A DNA stretch of 64,000 nucleotides, from the NCBI RefSeq assembly GCF_009905545.1, contig NZ_JAAALB010000011.1:109969-173968 (forward strand), in the 5' to 3' direction. A model generated the notes under the pieces. It did not search any database and was not told where the DNA came from. It saw only the letters and a list, made by a program, of their open reading frames with translations. Origin of the DNA: Cellulophaga sp. BC115SP (GTDB lineage Bacteria; Bacteroidota; Bacteroidia; Cytophagales; Spirosomataceae). The first letter of the stretch is position 1. Each line of letters begins with the position of its first letter. Position numbers and translations under genes: made by a program. Positions 17,175 through 26,170 of the stretch are shown in pieces.

Positions 17175-19118
17175 ATGATTAAAATCACTTTACCCGATGG
17201 TAGTGTTAGAGAGTATGCCCAGGGAGTCACTGGGATGGACATTGCCCTCAGTATTTCAGAAGGTCTTGCCAGAAATGTATTGGCAGCGAAAGTAAATGGA
17301 AAGGTAGTTGACGCCTCATTACCTATCAATCAAGATTCAGATTTCCAATTACTTACGTGGAATGATACAGATGGAAAACAGACTTTCTGGCACTCTTCAG
17401 CTCACTTGATGGCCGAAGCTATTGAAGCTTTATACCCTGGTACGAAATTCGGTATTGGTCCTGCTATTGAAACTGGATTCTACTACGACATCGACATGGG
17501 TGATAAAACCCTAAGCTCGGAAGACTTCAAGAAGATTGAAGATAAAATGGTAGAATTGGCTCGTCAAAAAAATGAATATCAACGCACACCTATCTCAAAG
17601 GCTGAGGCGATTGAATACTTCACTGAAAAAGGCGACGAATATAAATTAGAACTAATTGACGGCTTAGAAGACGGCTCTATTACGTTCTATTCTCAAGGAA
17701 ACTTTACGGACTTATGTCGTGGACCACACATTCCAAACACTGGTTTTATCAAAGCCATTAAATTAATGAGTGTGGCGGGTGCTTACTGGCGTGGTGATGT
17801 GAGCCGCAAACAGATGACTCGTGTATATGCCGTTACATTCCCGAAACAAAAGGAATTAGAGGAATATCTACACTTGTTGGAAGAAGCCAAACGTCGCGAC
17901 CATCGCAAGTTGGGTAAAGAATTAGAATTATTTGCTTTCTCTGAAAAAGTAGGTATGGGCTTACCACTTTGGTTGCCAAAAGGAACAATGTTGCGTGAGC
18001 GTTTGGAAGGATTCCTTCGCAAAGCACAGGTTCGTGCAGGCTACTCTCCTGTTGTTACGCCACATATCGCTTCTAAAGAACTATATGTAACATCGGGTCA
18101 CTATGCCAAATATGGTCAGGATTCATTCCAGCCAATTCATACACCTGATGAAAACGAAGAGTTCTTCTTAAAACCAATGAACTGCCCTCACCACTGCGAG
18201 ATTTATAAAGTAAAACCTCGTAGTTATCGTGACCTTCCATTGCGTTTGGCTGAATTTGGAACTGTATATCGTTACGAACAATCAGGCGAATTACACGGTT
18301 TAACTCGTGTAAGAGGATTTACTCAGGATGATGCGCACATCTTCTGTCGTCCAGACCAAGTAGAAGAAGAATTCATGAAAGTAATTGACTTGGTATTGTA
18401 TGTTTTCAAAGCTCTAGGTTTCGAAAACTATTCAGCACAAGTATCACTTCGTGACCCTGAAAATAAGGAGAAATACATCGGTAGAGATGAAGACTGGGAA
18501 AGAGCAGAAGCAGCTATTATTCGTTCGGCAGAAATCAAAGGTTTGCCAACAGTAGTAGAATTAGGCGAAGCAGCGTTCTATGGTCCTAAGCTCGACTTTA
18601 TGGTAAAAGACGCTCTTGGTCGTAAATGGCAGTTAGGTACAATCCAAGTAGATTATCAATTACCACAACGTTTTGAGTTGGAATACACTGGTTCTGACAA
18701 CCAAAAACACCGCCCTGTGATGATTCACCGTGCGCCATTTGGTTCATTAGAGCGTTTTGTGGCTATTTTGATTGAAAACACCGCGGGTAACTTCCCATTG
18801 TGGTTGTCGCCAGATCAATTGGCTGTATTGCCAATTTCTGAGAAATACGAAGATTATGCAAACGATTTATTCTTGAGATTACAAGAACAAGATTTGCGTG
18901 GATATATCGATCACAGAGATGAGAAAATTGGTAGAAAAATCCGTGATGCGGAAGTTTCCAAAATTCCATTCATGCTAATTGTGGGAGAAAAAGAATCTGC
19001 TGAAGGTAAAGTTTCAGTGCGTAAAAAAGGAGAAGGTGATTTAGGAATGATGACCATTGAAGAGTTTATTCAATTGGCTCAAGAAGAAATCAACAAGAAT
19101 TTGGCACGCATCAGCTAA
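17175..19118 (+). CDS. thrS: threonyl-tRNA synthetase
   Basis: Charges tRNA-Thr. Domains in order: an N-terminal TGS domain (1-62), the editing domain with [11 protein letters not shown] at about 76-86, then the class II catalytic core with [13 protein letters not shown] (zinc-binding Cys and motif 2 start) and [13 protein letters not shown] (motif 3). It closes with the anticodon-binding domain. Length of 647 residues is standard. It heads the conserved thrS-infC-rpmI-rplT order. The 138 bp before the start show no T-box or other leader I can name. Confidence 0.97.
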   Translation: MIKITLPDGSVREYAQGVTGMDIALSISEGLARNVLAAKVNGKVVDASLPINQDSDFQLLTWNDTDGKQTFWHSSAHLMAEAIEALYPGTKFGIGPAIETGFYYDIDMGDKTLSSEDFKKIEDKMVELARQKNEYQRTPISKAEAIEYFTEKGDEYKLELIDGLEDGSITFYSQGNFTDLCRGPHIPNTGFIKAIKLMSVAGAYWRGDVSRKQMTRVYAVTFPKQKELEEYLHLLEEAKRRDHRKLGKELELFAFSEKVGMGLPLWLPKGTMLRERLEGFLRKAQVRAGYSPVVTPHIASKELYVTSGHYAKYGQDSFQPIHTPDENEEFFLKPMNCPHHCEIYKVKPRSYRDLPLRLAEFGTVYRYEQSGELHGLTRVRGFTQDDAHIFCRPDQVEEEFMKVIDLVLYVFKALGFENYSAQVSLRDPENKEKYIGRDEDWERAEAAIIRSAEIKGLPTVVELGEAAFYGPKLDFMVKDALGRKWQLGTIQVDYQLPQRFELEYTGSDNQKHRPVMIHRAPFGSLERFVAILIENTAGNFPLWLSPDQLAVLPISEKYEDYANDLFLRLQEQDLRGYIDHRDEKIGRKIRDAEVSKIPFMLIVGEKESAEGKVSVRKKGEGDLGMMTIEEFIQLAQEEINKNLARIS

Positions 19119-19131
19119 GCAACCAACGATT

Positions 19132-19185
19132 TGTAGCATTTGGTGAATAACGAGTTAACACTCCCATTGTTCATCGAATGCTGCA
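19132..19185 (+). other. stem-loop in the thrS-infC gap
   Basis: TGTAGCATTTGGTGAA (19132-19147) can pair with TTCATCGAATGCTGCA (19170-19185), 16 bp with G:U pairs and a 22-base loop. There is no T-run, so it may be an mRNA structure instead of a terminator. The rest of the 312-bp gap holds a run of T and no coding region. Confidence 0.4.
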
Positions 19186-19430
19186 GATTAAGGATGAAAT
19201 AGCAACGAAAAATAAATTTGTGGTTTCACAGACGCGGAAATTTGCATTTCATTTTTTTTTGATTTAGATTTCGGAAAGATAAATTGATAACTATCTAATA
19301 ATCACGAAAATCTGTAATTAGCCCTTGTGCTGGAACATTTTTAGGAGTATTATAGTTATTAATTTAAACAGTTTTTGAACTTCCAGCTCAATCTGATTTT
19401 ATATAATTTAAAACTAATAAATTTTACAAT

Positions 19431-19991
19431 ATGGCGTTACGCCCGAATAATAATTACAAAGGGACAAAAAGAGAAGAGGAACCTTACAGAATTAATAATG
19501 CTATCCGTGGCGTTCAGCAGGTTCGTCTTGTAGGTGAAAATGTTGAACAAGGCATCGTTGAGTTCAAACAAGCCTTAGAAATTGCGAGTCAACAAGGTTT
19601 AGACTTGGTAGAGATTTCGCCAAAAGCAGTTCCACCAGTATGTCGTGTTATTGATTACGCAAAGTTTAAATACGAACAGAAGAAAAAACAAAAAGAAATT
19701 AAAGCCAACGCCGCTAAAACGGTTGTAAAGGAAATTCGTTTCGGTCCTAACACGGATGAACACGATTTTAATTTCAAGTTAAAACACGCTATCAGTTTTT
19801 TGAAAGAAGGTGCAAAAGTGAAAGCTTATGTACACTTTGTTGGTCGTGCTATCGTATTTAAAGAAAGAGGAGAAATGCTTTTGCTTAACTTTGCAAAAGG
19901 TTTGGAAGAGGTTGGCAAGCCGGACGAAATGCCAAGATTGGAAGGAAAAAGAATGTCTATTATCTTCTCTCCAAAAGTTGTGAAGAAATAG
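19431..19991 (+). CDS. infC: translation initiation factor IF-3
   Basis: Binds the 30S subunit and checks start-codon choice. The N-terminal domain carries [18 protein letters not shown] (about 19-36), then [25 protein letters not shown] and a lysine-rich linker (about 84-95), and a C-terminal domain with [21 protein letters not shown]. Length of 186 residues is normal. It starts with ATG, not the AUU used for autoregulation in enterobacteria, so that control is absent. A terminator follows at 20081 and then a dispersed repeat, which separates it from rpmI-rplT. Confidence 0.97.
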   Translation: MALRPNNNYKGTKREEEPYRINNAIRGVQQVRLVGENVEQGIVEFKQALEIASQQGLDLVEISPKAVPPVCRVIDYAKFKYEQKKKQKEIKANAAKTVVKEIRFGPNTDEHDFNFKLKHAISFLKEGAKVKAYVHFVGRAIVFKERGEMLLLNFAKGLEEVGKPDEMPRLEGKRMSIIFSPKVVKK

Positions 19992-20080
19992 TATTCAATT
20001 TCAAATTTCAGTATTACTTTGACAATCTAATAAATCTGTAAAGGTTTATAGGTATATTTCAGGTAAACCCCTGATAATCA

Positions 20081-20119
20081 AAAGCCATTAATGACTGTTC
20101 GCAGCGTTAATGGCTTTTT
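20081..20119 (+). terminator. intrinsic terminator after infC
   Basis: Perfect 11-bp stem AAAGCCATTAA / TTAATGGCTTT with a TTTTT run. It indicates that infC and rpmI are not simply one transcript here. Confidence 0.85.
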
Positions 20120-20121
20120 AA

Positions 20122-20290
20122 GTATTAATGCAAAATAAAATTGCATTAATACGCTTTAGGCTGTAAGCCGTAGGCATTAGCCAAAAAAGTTTCTATTACT
20201 TCATGAGAAATACTATTTAACTTTTAGCCTACAGCATAAAGCCTAGCGCTTAATGCGGGTAAAATTATTTTAATTTTGCCCACTAACTTA
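20122..20290 (+). repeat. three-hairpin dispersed repeat, copy 1
   Basis: A roughly 165-bp element found again at 45371-45531 (same strand) and 50170-50310 (opposite strand). It can fold as three hairpins: GTATTAATGCAA / TTGCATTAATAC (20122-20152), a long imperfect central hairpin whose arms contain GCTTTAGGCTGTAAGC and its near-complement GCCTACAGCATAAAGC, and GGGTAAAATTA / TAATTTTGCCC (20257-20281). It lies between the infC terminator and the rpmI promoter. No ORF. Confidence 0.85.
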
Positions 20291-20336
20291 TTTCTTAAAA
20301 ATTAATTACAAACGCAATTAATTGCAAACTTTTTTG

Positions 20337-20344
20337 TATCTTTG
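20337..20344 (+). promoter_or_regulatory. rpmI: TAnnTTTG box for rpmI-rplT
   Basis: TATCTTTG matches the Bacteroidota -7 consensus, 72 bp before the rpmI start. TTG occurs at 20322-20324 but only 12 bp upstream, so the -33 part is doubtful. Confidence 0.5.
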
Positions 20345-20415
20345 CGGACTATTTTACCAAGCCAAGACAGAAATGTTAAGGCAATTACTTTTCACAATTT
20401 AAACGTTTAACAGAA

Positions 20416-20610
20416 ATGCCAAAAATCAAAACTAAGTCAGGAGCGAAAAAACGCTTCAAAGTGACTGGATCAGGCAAAATTAAGCGTAAGCACGCTTTCC
20501 ATAGCCACATTTTAACAAAAAAATCTACTAAACGTAAGCGTAACTTGGTTCATGATACATTAGTATCTTCTTCAGATATGAACAGAGTTACAGCAATGTT
20601 AGTATTGTAA
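20416..20610 (+). CDS. rpmI: ribosomal protein bL35
   Basis: A 64-residue, strongly basic 50S protein. The N-terminus [20 protein letters not shown] is the family signature, followed by [19 protein letters not shown]. Normal length. It is followed by rplT after 104 bp, the near-universal order, and is preceded here by an inserted repeat and its own promoter box. Confidence 0.97.
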   Translation: MPKIKTKSGAKKRFKVTGSGKIKRKHAFHSHILTKKSTKRKRNLVHDTLVSSSDMNRVTAMLVL

Positions 20611-20714
20611 TTTTTTTTCGGAAATCTAATTTCCATTTAGTTATTGTTCAACCAGAGAATTGGCCTTAAAGATTTCTTCAACGAAACGCCAAATTTCAAA
20701 AAACAAGCAAGATT

Positions 20715-21059
20715 ATGCCACGTAGCGTCAATCACGTAGCGTCGAGAGCAAGACGTAAAAAAGTGCTTAAATTAGCCAAAGGTTTTTACGGAAGAGGTAA
20801 AAACGTTTGGACAGTAGCAAAAAACAAGATCGAGAAAGGTCTTCAATATGCTTACCGTGACCGTAAGGTTAAGAAAAGAGATTTCCGCTCATTGTGGATT
20901 CAACGTATCAATGCTGCTGCACGTCAAGAAGGTCTTTCTTACTCAGCATTCATGGGTAAAGTGAGCAAATCTGGTATCGAATTAAACAGAAAAGTATTAG
21001 CTGACTTAGCAATGAACCACCCAGAGGCGTTCAAAGCTGTAGTAGCTAAAGTAAAATAG
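20715..21059 (+). CDS. rplT: ribosomal protein bL20
   Basis: 50S assembly protein of 114 residues. It starts with the typical basic extension ([19 protein letters not shown]) and contains [15 protein letters not shown] and the [17 protein letters not shown] segment. Last gene of the thrS-infC-rpmI-rplT group, closed by a terminator 7 bp after the stop. Confidence 0.97.
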   Translation: MPRSVNHVASRARRKKVLKLAKGFYGRGKNVWTVAKNKIEKGLQYAYRDRKVKKRDFRSLWIQRINAAARQEGLSYSAFMGKVSKSGIELNRKVLADLAMNHPEAFKAVVAKVK

Positions 21060-21065
21060 CACAAT

Positions 21066-21098
21066 AAAAGCCGAACCTCTAAGGAGCTTCGGCTTTTT
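21066..21098. terminator. bidirectional terminator between rplT and the nuclease-inhibitor gene
   Basis: Perfect 10-bp stem AAAAGCCGAA / TTCGGCTTTT with T-runs on both strands, placed between two convergent stops. Confidence 0.9.
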
Positions 21099-21105
21099 TG
21101 TTTTC

Positions 21106-21543
21106 CTACGTTTCAATCACCTTTGTTTTTACTCCCACACAATTTCCTTCTGTAGGCTTTCCCAACAAATACACGTCGATTTCTATATTTCCTATTCTGT
21201 ATATTTTTATATCTGTTAAGTTGGCTATTAATAGAGCATGTAGATCCTCCGCAGATTTTAGCCACTCTAATTCTTCTTCGCCAAACCAATCTTCTTTTTT
21301 CAATAAAGGTTTAAAGAATGTTTCTATATCCCACTCTGAAGTAGTTACTTCGGGCGGAATTCCTAAAAACATTTTAAGAGATGCCACATCTGGCGTACCT
21401 TCTATCGCGAATGGTGCATCAAAGAATTCAATCTTTTCATCAGATTCACTGGGGTAATAAAGGTCAGCTACTAAGGCTGTTATCTTTTCGCCTAAAGATA
21501 AATTTGGAGCTTCTTGTGACAAATTGATAGCTGTTTCTGTCAT
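21106..21543 (-). CDS. nuclease A inhibitor-like protein (NuiA family)
   Basis: A 145-residue acidic cytoplasmic protein. The C-terminal part, with IYRIGNIEIDVYLLGKP and the ending KTKVIET, matches what I know of the NuiA family, named from the Anabaena protein that blocks the NucA nuclease. An early segment with YYPSESD and FF...P also fits. No NucA-type nuclease (DRGH motif) is encoded in the window, so the target is not evident. The family call is moderately sure; inhibitor activity is inferred. It is convergent with rplT and divergent from the DUF937-like gene. Confidence 0.7.
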   Translation of the reverse strand: MTETAINLSQEAPNLSLGEKITALVADLYYPSESDEKIEFFDAPFAIEGTPDVASLKMFLGIPPEVTTSEWDIETFFKPLLKKEDWFGEEELEWLKSAEDLHALLIANLTDIKIYRIGNIEIDVYLLGKPTEGNCVGVKTKVIET

Positions 21544-21622
21544 AACACTGATTTTTATAGATTTTAATCATATTTTAGTTGAATTTATAAAAAGTCTTTC
21601 TATTATTGTACTCAACACAAAC

Positions 21623-21655
21623 CAAATTTAAACCCCCATAAAGATGTTAGAGCAA
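21623..21655 (-). promoter_or_regulatory. candidate promoter of the nuclease-inhibitor-like gene
   Basis: Minus strand: TTG (21655-21653), 22 bp, TAAATTTG (21630-21623), about 80 bp before the start. It overlaps the start of the divergent gene, so the two could interfere. Confidence 0.4.
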
Positions 21656-22150
21656 CTCATGGGTCTAATCCAAGACCATTCTCAAGACGCAATCGTTAAT
21701 AACCCCGCTATTCCTAACGAAAAAAACAATGATGCAATGCAAACTATCCTTGGTGCCATTACTGGCGGACTGCAACAGCAGGCTCAAGGCGGTGGTTTAG
21801 CTAGCGTTATGGGTCTTTTGGGTGGACAAGCAAACACAGGTGGTGGAAGTCTTATGTCTAATCCAATTGTAGCAAACATTACTCAACAAGCAGTAACAGG
21901 TTTGATGCAAAAATTTGGACTTGAGAATAGCGCAGCAGCAGGAATTGTTAGTCAAGTATTACCGGGTGTAATTAGTTCTGTGATTTCGAAAACTAACGAT
22001 CCAAATGACAACTCATTAAACATGTCAGATTTCACAAACGCATTTAGCGATGGTAAATTTGATATGAATGATGTGTCTAACATTGCAGGTAAATTACTAG
22101 GAGGAAACGCTGGTGGTATTGGCGGCATGTTGGGTGGCTTATTCAAGTAA
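21644..22150 (+). CDS. DUF937-like glycine/alanine-rich protein
   Basis: A 168-residue protein without signal peptide. It has Gly/Gln-rich stretches (GGLQQQAQGGG, about 42-52; GGNAGGIGGMLGG near the end) and a central helical segment with NITQQAVTGLMQKFGLENSAAAGIV that matches the repeated QFGL-type motif of the DUF937/YidB group. The role of that group is not settled. It is a single-gene unit: a terminator follows 32 bp after the stop. Confidence 0.6.
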   Translation: MLEQLMGLIQDHSQDAIVNNPAIPNEKNNDAMQTILGAITGGLQQQAQGGGLASVMGLLGGQANTGGGSLMSNPIVANITQQAVTGLMQKFGLENSAAAGIVSQVLPGVISSVISKTNDPNDNSLNMSDFTNAFSDGKFDMNDVSNIAGKLLGGNAGGIGGMLGGLFK

Positions 22151-22181
22151 TTAAATCATACCGAACCCATTTATATATTTG

Positions 22182-22210
22182 AAGGTGTAAGATTTTCTTA
22201 CACCTTTTTT
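22182..22210 (+). terminator. intrinsic terminator
   Basis: Stem AAGGTGTAAGA / TCTTACACCTT with a 3-base loop, followed by TTTTTT. Confidence 0.88.
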
Positions 22211-22273
22211 ATTTTCGGTACTCCAGATGTTTATCTTTGAAGCAAATTCATCAAAGACTTTATCTTAGGACTC

Positions 22274-22405
22274 TACGAAGGATTTCCAACAATTGTAGAT
22301 TTGGGATTTCTGATTTCGGAAATAAAATAAAATACCTTTATTATTTCAAAATAGATTAGATTACTCTTCCGAAACCCAACATCAGATATTCGAAAATCCT
22401 TCGTA
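22274..22405. repeat. long imperfect palindrome upstream of the cysteine desulfurase gene
   Basis: Ends TACGAAGGATTT (22274-22285) and its exact reverse complement (22394-22405) enclose arms that go on pairing imperfectly for about 45 bases (TTTGGGATTTCTGATTTCGGAA against its partner around 22360-22390). It contains a TAGATTTG box (22296-22303). It may be a small mobile element or a large regulatory stem-loop. Confidence 0.5.
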
Positions 22406-22422
22406 CACTACCAAATTATATC

Positions 22423-23568
22423 GTGAAATTACCTGTCTATTTGGATTACAATGCCACAACGCCTGTCGACGAAAGGGTTTTAGCAGAAATGTTACCATGG
22501 TTTACTCAGAACTTTGGTAATGCCGCATCAAGAAGTCATTTGTATGGTTGGCAAGCTGAGGAAGCCGTATCCATAGCAAGAATGCAAGTCGCAAAGCTAT
22601 TAGGTGCAGGCGAAAAGGATATTGTCTTTACCAGCGGTGCTACAGAGTCAAATAACTTGGCGATTAAAGGTGTATTTGAAGCATTTGGTAAAGAAAAAAA
22701 TCACATCATTACCATTGCCACCGAACACAAGGCTGTTTTGGATGTATGCACGCATTTGGAGCAATTTGGGGCAAAAATTACCATATTATTGCCTGATGCT
22801 GATGGACTCATCACCACTGCGCAGATAACCGAAGCAATTGAAGCGGATACATTATTGGTCTCGGCCATGTATGCCAACAACGAAACAGGTGTTATTTTTC
22901 CGATTGAAGAAATAGCAAAAGTTTGTCGTGAAAAAAATGTATTCTTTCATACCGACGCCACTCAGGCTGTTGGCAAACTCCCTATCAATTTACGAAATAC
23001 CCCTATCGACCTATTGAGTTTTTCCGCTCATAAACTCTACGGAGCTAAAGGAGTCGGAGCCTTGTATGTCAACCGAAATAATCCCAGACTTAAGGTAATT
23101 GCCCAAATGGATGGTGGTAAACACGAACGTGGTATGCGCTCAGGAACGCTCAATGTACCCGGTATAGTAAGCCTTGGGAAAGCCTGTGATTTGGCTAGAT
23201 TAGAGATGAAAGTTAATCAAGAAAAGTTATCTTTTTTAAGAAACAAATTAGAACAAACCATCCTTTCGAAGCTTAAAAATACCTCTGTAAACGGAGGAAA
23301 TGCCCCTAGACTAGCACACGTTACGAATATTGCTTTTGGTGGTGTAGACGGAGAAATGCTATTAGGAAACCTTAAAAATATAGCTGTATCCTCTGGTTCT
23401 GCTTGTACTTCTGCCTCTGTCCTTCCCTCGCATGTGCTCAAAGCTATGGGTGTAAAGGACGATTTGGCCTATAGTTCTATACGCTTTAGTTTAGGGAAAT
23501 ATACCACAGAAGAAGAAATTGATTTTACGATTAATCATGTGGTGGAAGTTATTGAAAAAATGAGGTAA
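22423..23568 (+). CDS. cysteine desulfurase (NifS/IscS family)
   Basis: PLP enzyme that takes sulfur from cysteine for Fe-S clusters or tRNA thiolation. Visible: LDYNATTPVD at the N-terminus, ATEHKAVLD around 99-107, the PLP lysine K204 in SAHKLYGAKG and the active cysteine C328 in SSGSACTSA. Length of 381 residues and the long active-site loop fit the group I (NifS/IscS) type. The start is GTG; the frame before it has no better choice. No iscU or other cluster gene is adjacent, so it could be the housekeeping desulfurase of this genome. It lies behind a long palindrome. Confidence 0.92.
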   Translation: MKLPVYLDYNATTPVDERVLAEMLPWFTQNFGNAASRSHLYGWQAEEAVSIARMQVAKLLGAGEKDIVFTSGATESNNLAIKGVFEAFGKEKNHIITIATEHKAVLDVCTHLEQFGAKITILLPDADGLITTAQITEAIEADTLLVSAMYANNETGVIFPIEEIAKVCREKNVFFHTDATQAVGKLPINLRNTPIDLLSFSAHKLYGAKGVGALYVNRNNPRLKVIAQMDGGKHERGMRSGTLNVPGIVSLGKACDLARLEMKVNQEKLSFLRNKLEQTILSKLKNTSVNGGNAPRLAHVTNIAFGGVDGEMLLGNLKNIAVSSGSACTSASVLPSHVLKAMGVKDDLAYSSIRFSLGKYTTEEEIDFTINHVVEVIEKMR

Positions 23569-23669
23569 AGATTTTGGATAGAATCCTTAGAAAAAGAGAA
23601 TGCTGGATAGGAATCCAGCACTAGCGAATGACTTCGCTTCTTATTGTAGTTAAAAGCTTACCAATTTTA

Positions 23670-24218
23670 CTAGTGTATGCAGTCTTCATATATTTTAGCT
23701 TTTATTCTAAAGACTTTTTTTTCGACCTTTTGTAAAACTGTCAATACACTATCAGCTTCTTTTTCTGATTCATATATGCCTGCAACCAAAGCAATTGTTT
23801 TATTATCTGCATGGCTTTGATAAAACTTCAAATACTCTAAGCTTAAATCGCTTGAAGGCAAACGTCTCGGTAAATACTCTCCTGCATACATTTCATCTTC
23901 AGAATTATCTGGTAATACGATTAGATCTTTGACCTTATTAAAATATCGTCCCATTGTGTCAATCGGAATATTGAAATTTCTATGCAGTTCAAACATCTTC
24001 TTATGAAGAGTAAAGTAATTTAAGCAGGTATCTGCAATAATGACGAAGTAGACTGATTCCTCATTTTCCTTGGCTTTACTTTCCATGATAATAGGAGTTT
24101 CCACATTCGGAACAGTATCGTGAACATTGGCAGGAGATATAACTTTTTTATTTTCATGACTTTTGGTATTACATGCGCATAGCCAAAACAACGAAAGGAA
24201 GATGAGAGCTATTTTCAT
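23670..24218 (-). CDS. small lipoprotein, unknown
   Basis: The start is placed at the ATG that gives a clean lipoprotein signal (MKIALIFLSLFWLCAC, Cys at about 16); an upstream in-frame ATG would put 16 polar residues before it. The mature part of about 165 residues has two alpha/beta halves. The stretch TIALVAGIYESEKEADSVLTVL near the C-terminus has the look of a SPOR-like peptidoglycan-binding domain, but the match is weak. Monocistronic as far as I can see. Confidence 0.6.
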   Translation of the reverse strand: MKIALIFLSLFWLCACNTKSHENKKVISPANVHDTVPNVETPIIMESKAKENEESVYFVIIADTCLNYFTLHKKMFELHRNFNIPIDTMGRYFNKVKDLIVLPDNSEDEMYAGEYLPRRLPSSDLSLEYLKFYQSHADNKTIALVAGIYESEKEADSVLTVLQKVEKKVFRIKAKIYEDCIH

Positions 24219-24390
24219 AAATATTGGTTGACGGTAGAAATTGTATTTGGTAAAATTTTCAATCATTCTATTAATATCGCAAGAACTAAAAATAGTTTAA
24301 ACCTCATTGTAAGATTTAAAACGTCTATAAATTGGTGCTAAGGGTGTTGTTGGTATATTTTAAAGATTATAAAATATGCTTAAAGCCATT

Positions 24391-25302
24391 TTACTTTTGT
24401 CGTTTTGGTGTCTGTAATAACTTAGCTTTATCTCTTAAATCTGGGTCTGTTTCTAAGTTTCTTAGAATATTTTCTACTTTCCCGTGTCCTAATTTTTTTG
24501 CTTGTTCAAAATAATAGAATGCTTTTTCTATCAAGTTTTCTTCAGTCAAGAGTTTAAGAGCATAATCAAAAACACTTTCTCTTGTGACTGGGTGGTATAT
24601 CACATCTCCAGTTTCAATATCTAAGGAAAAATAGTCTTCTGCCACTTTTTTACTTTTATATGACTGTACTCTATTAATATGAAAAACTCCAACGGTCTTA
24701 TTATCCAACCACTTCAGTTTATCAAACCACTGAAAATTATAGTTTCCTATTAGAAATGTTACTTTTTCATTATGCTGATTGTCAAATAAAGTAACACTCG
24801 TAGTACTCTTATCAGGGTCTTCCGAGTAGAAGCCTTTCATTTGAGCAAAGTGTCGCTTGTTAGGACTAGCTTTTTTTTCTTTATAGAAACCATAATAAAC
24901 AAGATTATCCAATACAAGTTTGTGCCTTATTGCTTCAAAAACAGAAAAATCACAAGAGTATTTTTGACAAACGAATTCTAACCCTCTACAGAACTGGTCG
25001 AGTAAAATTTTCTTTCGATTAAACTCATCAAAAAATATCAGGGAATTGTAATCAAAATAGATGTATAGCTCTACAACATATCCCTCTTCAATCGTATTGA
25101 AGTATGTCTTTTCATCAAGAGTTAAATTAACAATAACTCTCCAAATATTGTGACCTATCTCGTAGCTTCGAGGAAGATAGAAACTAAAAATATCCGCTAC
25201 AAAACTTGCCGATTTTGCCACCAATTGTTGACTGGGCGTAAGCTTTTTCTGTCCCGCTGGAAGTTGAACACGATACATAAAATCTTGCAAGTATTTTCCC
25301 AT
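24391..25302 (-). CDS. hypothetical cytoplasmic protein
   Basis: I do not recognise this 303-residue protein. It has no signal peptide and is rich in aromatic and basic residues (YYGFYKEKKASPNKRHF; YNFQWFDKLKWLDNKTVG). A C-terminal helical stretch FYYFEQAKKLGHGKVENILRNL looks like a SEL1/TPR-type helix pair. Low GC like the two genes beside it on the same strand, with gaps of more than 100 bp, so cotranscription is uncertain. No function is proposed. Confidence 0.55.
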   Translation of the reverse strand: MGKYLQDFMYRVQLPAGQKKLTPSQQLVAKSASFVADIFSFYLPRSYEIGHNIWRVIVNLTLDEKTYFNTIEEGYVVELYIYFDYNSLIFFDEFNRKKILLDQFCRGLEFVCQKYSCDFSVFEAIRHKLVLDNLVYYGFYKEKKASPNKRHFAQMKGFYSEDPDKSTTSVTLFDNQHNEKVTFLIGNYNFQWFDKLKWLDNKTVGVFHINRVQSYKSKKVAEDYFSLDIETGDVIYHPVTRESVFDYALKLLTEENLIEKAFYYFEQAKKLGHGKVENILRNLETDPDLRDKAKLLQTPKRQK

Positions 25303-25410
25303 ACTTTATAATGTCATTATTTACCATCAACTAATTTTCATTACCTTACACTGACGTTATTTTATGCCAAATTAATCAATAATATTACATTTTGATAGTG
25401 CTTACCCCCG

Positions 25411-25962
25411 TTAATCCGCTTTATGTTGAAGTCTAATAATTGTATCGACTATCTCAACTGCTTTTTGGTAGCTAATTCCATTTTCTTGGTCAAGTGTTAA
25501 TGAATGCCCTTCCTCTATTAGTATGATTTCAGGAATAAACCCAACTTCTTGCTCTATAGAAATGGTTTTCAGATTAATGGTATCTCCATAGCTAGGAACA
25601 CTTGTTTGTAACCAACCGAAATATGGCTCTTCTTTTGTCCTGTTTGGGTCACTCCACAAATTCATCCTTTTATCAAAGTTGTCTTTGCTGATTGTTGTCC
25701 AAACATTGAAAATTAAATCTTCATGATAGTCTGTAATTGGAATAGTCAGCCTTCCACGATGGAAAAAGTATTGGTCATCAACTACACACAAACTTTCGTG
25801 TAATTCGATTCTGGTTTCTCGTTCATTAGGAGGTACAGAATAATAATACTCAGGATAATCAGCCCCAAAACAAAGTGGTAATTCATCGTAAATTTTCCCA
25901 CAACATGAACACGTATAAATAGGCTTGGTATTGTCATCACCAAGAAAAGAAAATATTTCCAT
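25411..25962 (-). CDS. DUF2199 family protein
   Basis: A 183-residue cytoplasmic protein. The pattern YTCSCCGKIYDELPLCFG near the N-terminus (CxxC zinc site, about 17-20), then ELHESLCVVDDQYFFHRG and PYFGWLQTSVPSYGDT, is that of the DUF2199 family, often found as accessory genes of unknown role and sometimes near immunity genes. Full-length. It may be acquired; no toxin gene is next to it. Confidence 0.75.
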   Translation of the reverse strand: MEIFSFLGDDNTKPIYTCSCCGKIYDELPLCFGADYPEYYYSVPPNERETRIELHESLCVVDDQYFFHRGRLTIPITDYHEDLIFNVWTTISKDNFDKRMNLWSDPNRTKEEPYFGWLQTSVPSYGDTINLKTISIEQEVGFIPEIILIEEGHSLTLDQENGISYQKAVEIVDTIIRLQHKAD

Positions 25963-26116
25963 TGATAGCTTCTAACTTTTATTTTAGTTGACAGTCATAT
26001 TCGTTAGGAAAGTTAATTACAATTCTTTCCGTTGATTTTATAAAGCTAAAGAAATCCTTTAAGGTTTTCTATTAGACCATTTTAACAAGAGAGGTAATCA
26101 TCTCCCAAAAACAACA

Positions 26117-26153
26117 AAAAAACCTCGTCTAATCAAATTAGACGAGGTTTTTT
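26117..26153 (-). terminator. strong terminator after the desaturase gene
   Basis: A stem of about 17 bp (core AACCTCGTCTAAT / ATTAGACGAGGTT, loop CAA) flanked by A and T runs on both sides, starting 18 bp after the desaturase stop on the minus strand. Confidence 0.92.
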
Positions 26154-26170
26154 GTACTTAATACTGAATA

